Virus record (IMG/VR): IMGVR_UViG_3300031753_000014
Span: 1-43,232 of that record
DNA length: 43,232 bases
Source of the DNA: a virus
Strand: one strand, 5' to 3'
Shown: positions 40,439 through 43,232 of the stretch, one piece after another
Layout: every line of letters starts with the position of its first letter
Position numbering within the stretch: the first letter of the stretch is position 1
Position numbers and translations under genes: made by a program
Notes under the pieces: generated by a model
What the model was told of the DNA's origin: nothing
The model's database searches: none
What the model saw: the letters and a program-made list of their open reading frames with translations, nothing else

Positions 40439-40608
40439 CGCCACCACCATCCCTTCACGTATCCCACGGCTTCGATGTAAGGCCACACAAAAATCATGAA
40501 CAGCGCAATGAGCGGACTCGCCAGAATCAACCCGATCACCGCCAAGGCCGTGTAACTCTCACTGCAATCGTAGCCGTCGCGCCCTGTCAGTCGCTCGTTG
40601 GTATTCAT
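40435..40608 (-). CDS. Small membrane protein beginning MNTNERL (57 aa)
   Basis: The start ATG 40608 is set by cassette A and by ATGA overlap with the upstream gene. Residues 20-45 are hydrophobic (ALAVIGLILASPLIALFMIF), followed by an aromatic/basic end (EAVGYVKGWWWR), giving one or two spans. Function unknown. Confidence 0.62.
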   Translation of the reverse strand: MNTNERLTGRDGYDCSESYTALAVIGLILASPLIALFMIFVWPYIEAVGYVKGWWWR

Positions 40609-40623
40609 CCCTGGTTCACCCGC
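40589..40623 (-). repeat. Leader cassette A, copy 2 (35 bp)
   Basis: Exact match to 39324-39358. Here it also encodes the end of the upstream protein (RVNQG and stop) and the start MNTNERL of the downstream one. Confidence 0.8.
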
Positions 40624-40820
40624 TCCCACTCCCTCTGCAACTTTTCTTCAATGGCCTCTTCTATGAAACGCTTCTGCTTCACGCTGATGTATTCCTCTTC
40701 AGTTAGGCAATCCCACAATGAGGCGAAGAATCCCAATCGAGGCTCGACTAGTACGGTAAAGTGCCCTTGCCCCCATCCGTTCGGCTTAACGCGGAAACCT
40801 GTAAAAAATCGCTTCCTCAT
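40605..40820 (-). CDS. Hypothetical protein (71 aa)
   Basis: ATG 40820 is preceded by cassette C (GGGGGAG). Beta N-terminus (FFTGFRVKPNGWGQGHFTVL) then a charged helix (SVKQKRFIEEAIEEKLQREW). No family recognised; coupled to the next gene by ATGA. Confidence 0.58.
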   Translation of the reverse strand: MRKRFFTGFRVKPNGWGQGHFTVLVEPRLGFFASLWDCLTEEEYISVKQKRFIEEAIEEKLQREWERVNQG

Positions 40821-40823
40821 CTG

Positions 40824-40846
40824 CTCGCTCCCCCTTCTCTCGACCC
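40824..40846 (-). repeat. Leader cassette C, copy 2
   Basis: Near-identical to 39907-39930 (one fewer base in the homopolymer); carries the ribosome-binding site of the gene at 40820. Confidence 0.65.
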
Positions 40847-40850
40847 CCAG

Positions 40851-41081
40851 TCACACCTTCTTCGCGGGCTGCTTCCCAACTACCGCGCCATTCTCTTCAA
40901 GGTGCTCTTGGTAGGCTGCCAGAAAATCAATTAAGCCCTCTATGGTCACTGTCATGGCTCGCAAGTCATCTACGCTGCCTTCGCATCCGCCGCCTCCGTC
41001 AAGCAACCAAAGCAGAACATCGCAACGCCTACGCTGGTCCGGGTCATCGGCTATCCAACCGCTGCCCACGCTAGTTATCAT
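40851..41081 (-). CDS. Hypothetical acidic protein (76 aa)
   Basis: ATG 41081 with AGAGGAG upstream, overlapping a 29-codon frame by ATGA. Helical (CDVLLWLLDGGGG, then MTVTIEGLIDFLAAYQEHLE). No family recognised. Confidence 0.55.
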   Translation of the reverse strand: MITSVGSGWIADDPDQRRRCDVLLWLLDGGGGCEGSVDDLRAMTVTIEGLIDFLAAYQEHLEENGAVVGKQPAKKV

Positions 41082-41167
41082 GCTGCCCGCTCCTCTGAAG
41101 TACCCAAAAAACTCCTGCCTTTTCTCACCCCATCCTCACTGGGTCGTGCATAAACTAACGCCGTCAT
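41078..41167 (-). CDS. Possible mini-protein (29 aa)
   Basis: ATG 41167 to TGA 41078 (MTALVYARPSEDGVRKGRSF...), the stop overlapping the next ATG. It fills the space between two genes in a region where nearly all genes overlap. No clear ribosome-binding site. Tentative. Confidence 0.3.
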   Translation of the reverse strand: MTALVYARPSEDGVRKGRSFLGTSEERAA

Positions 41168-41181
41168 TTCCGGGTGAGGGC

Positions 41182-41451
41182 CTAAGCCCCCACCTCCACC
41201 AGTGCATCCAGGGCCGCATAGATAGCTTTCATCTGCGTCTCTGGGCGAGAGAAGTAGACTTCGACGCCGTTGCCTTTGCCCAGTTCACCCACAAAGTCCT
41301 GTACGATCACGACCGTCTTCCCCAATGAGTAGAAGTCGAGGGCGCTTCCGTTCGGACCTTCAATAGACGCCAACCGTCTGCCTCCGCAATCCAAGATGCG
41401 CGTCTCCATTCCCTTCGCCTGCTCCGACATCGTTATCAGTTTAGAGTCCAT
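41182..41451 (-). CDS. Hypothetical protein (89 aa)
   Basis: ATG 41451 follows AAAGGAGAGCGG. Contains a strand-rich first half (METRILDCGGRRLASIEGPN) and a C-terminal helix (ETQMKAIYAALDALVEV). First gene after a 215-bp leader with a palindrome, so it may head a transcription unit. No family recognised. Confidence 0.6.
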   Translation of the reverse strand: MDSKLITMSEQAKGMETRILDCGGRRLASIEGPNGSALDFYSLGKTVVIVQDFVGELGKGNGVEVYFSRPETQMKAIYAALDALVEVGA

Positions 41452-41480
41452 AGTCCGCTCTCCTTTGAGCGTGCCCCTAT

Positions 41481-41511
41481 TTTACCAAACGCACTTTTGC
41501 ACTTTGGTAAA
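41481..41511. promoter_or_regulatory. Operator-like palindrome in a 215-bp gene-free leader
   Basis: TTTACCAAA (41481-41489) and TTTGGTAAA (41503-41511) form exact 9-bp arms with a 13-bp spacer that contains GCA/TGC inner symmetry. On the - strand a TAAAAT -10-like hexamer overlaps one arm, upstream of the gene starting at 41451. The bases 41452-41666 otherwise hold no gene I trust. Confidence 0.55.
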
Positions 41512-41666
41512 CGGGCAGCGAAAGGTGACGGCAACACTGGACTTGCAAGTGAAACCCCGCCGACTTGACACGCACTATCGCTAATGTTTATGCAGCCTTT
41601 CGCCTTCGCGTTCAGAACCTCGGCGGAAATGTGCGTTGTAATCATTGGAGATAAAATCTTCAACTT

Positions 41667-41903
41667 TTACTTTCCCCTTGTTTCGGGCACTGCCAAATAA
41701 TCCACAGGCGAGTTGAGAATCCGGCCCGGCTCAACGATGTGACCAAACGCACCATCAAGCGATTCCTTCGCGCACAAATGCCAGCCGTCCTCCAACTCGA
41801 CCAGCAATTCTACGTTTCCGCCAATAGAGCGAATCCATACGCCACCAATGCGTACAGACTTCCGTGGATTGCGATTCTCAAGTGGTACGTTCAATGCGCT
41901 CAT
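41667..41903 (-). CDS. Hypothetical beta-rich protein (78 aa)
   Basis: ATG 41903 lies downstream of cassette B (AAGAAAGG) with a closer GGAAGAGG. Residues 15-60 look like a small beta barrel (RIGGVWIRSIGGNVELLVEL, then WHLCAKESLDG). No family recognised. Confidence 0.58.
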   Translation of the reverse strand: MSALNVPLENRNPRKSVRIGGVWIRSIGGNVELLVELEDGWHLCAKESLDGAFGHIVEPGRILNSPVDYLAVPETRGK

Positions 41904-41917
41904 TCAACCTCTTCCCA

Positions 41918-41964
41918 CCTTTCTTGCTGCGTTAGCTATGGCCTTTGACGCTGGGGTGCCCGCT
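41918..41964 (-). repeat. Leader cassette B, copy 1 (47 bp)
   Basis: Exact match of 47 bp to 42625-42671. It is the spacer between a stop codon and the AAGAAAGG ribosome-binding region of the next - strand gene in both places, so the methyltransferase gene is flanked by direct repeats. Confidence 0.85.
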
Positions 41965-42623
41965 CAGCCGAACTCTAGTATTTCTTGACTGAGACGTTTT
42001 GCCGCTATCTCGCAGTACCGCTCCTCGATTTCAATTCCTATCGCTCGACGCGCCTGATTCTTTGCTGCTTCCAGCGTGGTGCCGCTACCCGCAAACGGGT
42101 CGAGGATGGTTTCTTCTGGCTCGCTCCACCAGCGAATCAAAAACTCAAAGTGGCTCAATGCTCGACTGCAGGGATGCCCATTCGCTCGGCGTCCGTCCGG
42201 TTGTACCGCGGGCGCTCGGCCGGGAATCACCTTCTGCCCGGCACGGCTTGGGATAGGGGTGCCAAAGCAATACGCTATTTCGTCGCCGCCTAACCAGCGT
42301 CCGATGTAACCCGGCATCACATAGGGCAACTGTACGGTGCGGGCATAATCCCACTCTTCGCCCATGACCGACAGAAAGCGCGGATCGCTGTCGTGGCGCA
42401 TAATCACAACCATCCGCGTCGGCTGAAAGTGTAGGCTCTCCAGCATTTCTAGGAAAAGCGCGTCCGGTCGATTCCAGCCAGCAAGCAATCCCTCTGGGCA
42501 GTTCGGCCAAACCGGGTCAGTGATGACGCTCTCGCATAGCTCGAGCTGCGGCAGTACCTCCCGGCAATCGCCGTGGTAGATGGTCACGCCCTTTTCGCTG
42601 TAGTACGGTTTCAACCTCTCCAC
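41964..42623 (-). CDS. DNA methyltransferase, DPVW variant of the DPPY class (219 aa)
   Basis: AdoMet-dependent N6-adenine or N4-cytosine methylase of the beta-type order (catalytic motif first). VTIYHGDCREVLPQL leads in, then ITDPVWPN (D36-P-V-W39) at the motif IV site, where Val replaces the second Pro of DPPY/SPPW. The AdoMet site DPFAGSGTTLEAAKNQ (175-190) is followed by IGIEIEERYCEIAAKRL. Length is normal. GTG 42623 starts just after cassette B. Predicted role: protecting phage DNA or altering host methylation. No partner restriction gene is visible. Confidence 0.85.
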   Translation of the reverse strand: MERLKPYYSEKGVTIYHGDCREVLPQLELCESVITDPVWPNCPEGLLAGWNRPDALFLEMLESLHFQPTRMVVIMRHDSDPRFLSVMGEEWDYARTVQLPYVMPGYIGRWLGGDEIAYCFGTPIPSRAGQKVIPGRAPAVQPDGRRANGHPCSRALSHFEFLIRWWSEPEETILDPFAGSGTTLEAAKNQARRAIGIEIEERYCEIAAKRLSQEILEFG

Positions 42624-42624
42624 G

Positions 42625-42671
42625 CCTTTCTTGCTGCGTTAGCTATGGCCTTTGACGCTGGGGTGCCCGCT
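42625..42671 (-). repeat. Leader cassette B, copy 2 (47 bp)
   Basis: Second copy, between the pentapeptide-repeat gene (stop 42670-42672) and the methyltransferase start. Confidence 0.85.
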
Positions 42672-43232
42672 ACACGTGTGCTTCTGCTTCGATTCGCGTC
42701 AAGTAGAAGTGAATCCCGCCGCCGCACTCTACCCAGCGGTCTGCGTTCCATTGGTCACAGCGCACCACTTTTCCTGCTCGGTATTCTGTTTTGCTGTCGT
42801 GAAGCGAAATACCCACTTCCGCGCCGATGACTTCCAGTACTTTCACGTAGGACGCTCGGCATTTGCGCCCGCTTGCGTTTGAGCGTTGCGCCTTCGATGG
42901 CACGGCTAATCTTACAATCACGTTATCGCGGCATTTCTTCCAGCCAACGAATGGGCCGCTGTCGGGCAGGATGGACGTGCGGGCGAGAATTAACTCAGCA
43001 TTATTGACTTCTTTGAGGTTCGCGCCGTAGAGGTTCGCGCCGTAGAGGTTCGCGCCGGAGAGGTTCGCGCCGGAGAGGTCCGCGCCGGAGAGGTTCGCGC
43101 CGTAGAGGTTCGCGCGGGAGAGGTCCGCGCCGGAGAGGTTCGCGCCGGAGAGGTTCGCGCCGTAGAGGTTCGCGCCGGAGAGGTTCGCGCCGTAGAGGTT
43201 CGCGCGGGAGAGGTGCGCGCCGGAGGGGTTCG
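42670..43232 (-). CDS. Pentapeptide-repeat protein, 5' end outside window (187 aa seen)
   Basis: The frame is open to the right edge. The visible N-terminal part is at least 14 pentapeptides of the A-(N/D/H)-L-(S/Y)-(G/R) type, which form a quadrilateral beta-helix. Then [20 protein letters not shown] leads into GWKKCRDN and a C-terminal domain of about 105 residues ([26 protein letters not shown]) of the kind found after pentapeptide repeats in phage and bacterial proteins. Some pentapeptide proteins mimic DNA and bind gyrase, but that cannot be claimed here. The GTG at 42921 is internal, not the start. Confidence 0.8.
   Translation of the reverse strand, partial: NPSGAHLSRANLYGANLSGANLYGANLSGANLSGADLSRANLYGANLSGADLSGANLSGANLYGANLYGANLKEVNNAELILARTSILPDSGPFVGWKKCRDNVIVRLAVPSKAQRSNASGRKCRASYVKVLEVIGAEVGISLHDSKTEYRAGKVVRCDQWNADRWVECGGGIHFYLTRIEAEAHV
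43015..43224. repeat. Tandem array of fourteen 15-bp units
   Basis: GAGGTTCGCGCCGKA-type units repeat exactly every 15 bases with few substitutions and continue (ggggttcg) to the window edge. This is the DNA basis of the pentapeptide helix. Confidence 0.92.

Noticed and set aside
41436-41663. 75-codon - strand frame over the palindromic leader
   Set aside because: No ribosome-binding site at good spacing, it covers the operator-like palindrome and overlaps the start of the gene at 41451; coding status unproven.
43015-43224. Regular tandem repeats considered as a CRISPR array
   Set aside because: Units are 15 bp with no spacers and translate to pentapeptides in one frame.
1-43232. tRNA genes, diversity-generating retroelement, integrase or attachment site
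   Set aside because: No cloverleaf with a GTTCRA-type arm, no reverse-transcriptase motif, and no recombinase motif was seen by eye; a tRNAscan-SE and HMM scan would be needed to exclude them fully.

Overview
The window looks like most of the genome of a short-tailed (podovirus-like) double-stranded DNA phage. It is cut inside the large terminase gene at the left end and inside a pentapeptide-repeat gene at the right end. The evidence is the order terminase, portal, scaffold, capsid, adaptor, tail nozzle, internal virion proteins and fibres, with no tape measure, tail tube or sheath. The host is probably a Gram-negative soil or sediment bacterium. I lean to Acidobacteriota, by inference only, because the tail-module proteins carry Sec signal peptides ending in Ala-Gln and one fibre ends in HYDIN/ASH-type repeats common in secreted proteins of that phylum.

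Layout. Bases 1-8740 (+ strand) hold packaging and head genes: terminase C-terminus, portal, a helix-turn-helix protein, tiny basic peptides, a probable scaffold and the major capsid gene, closed by a hairpin terminator at 8700-8739. The capsid gene is interrupted by a 235-nt sequence that folds as a complete group I intron (7039-7273). Two HNH nuclease genes (3203-3721, 6400-6939) lie antisense in this module, the second ending 40 bp before the capsid start codon. Bases 8750-18411 (+) hold the head-tail adaptor, a GIY-YIG nuclease, a tail nozzle split into two overlapping genes, a GNAT-like protein and a run of probable internal virion/ejection proteins. Bases 18421-32916 (+) hold the receptor-binding or surface cassette: six proteins, including 767, 2247 and 1422 residue beta-rich giants, each with an N-terminal Sec signal peptide or anchor ending in Ala/Gly-Gln. 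Bases 32950-34016 (+) hold small membrane and coiled-coil proteins that are holin candidates.

From 33960 to the right end everything reads on the - strand. The lysis genes (M15 endolysin, papain-like protein, lipoprotein) lie at the promoter-distal end. Upstream of them is a dense run of small early genes, mostly overlapping by ATGA/GTGA, many Cys-rich, plus two DNA methyltransferases and a pentapeptide-repeat protein. This early region reuses three near-identical leader/ribosome-binding cassettes.

The items most worth pursuing are the intron in the capsid gene with its neighbouring HNH gene, and the block of signal-peptide-bearing tail/fibre proteins, which is hard to reconcile with ordinary cytoplasmic virion assembly. 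No tRNA gene, integrase, RNA polymerase, reverse transcriptase or CRISPR array was seen.
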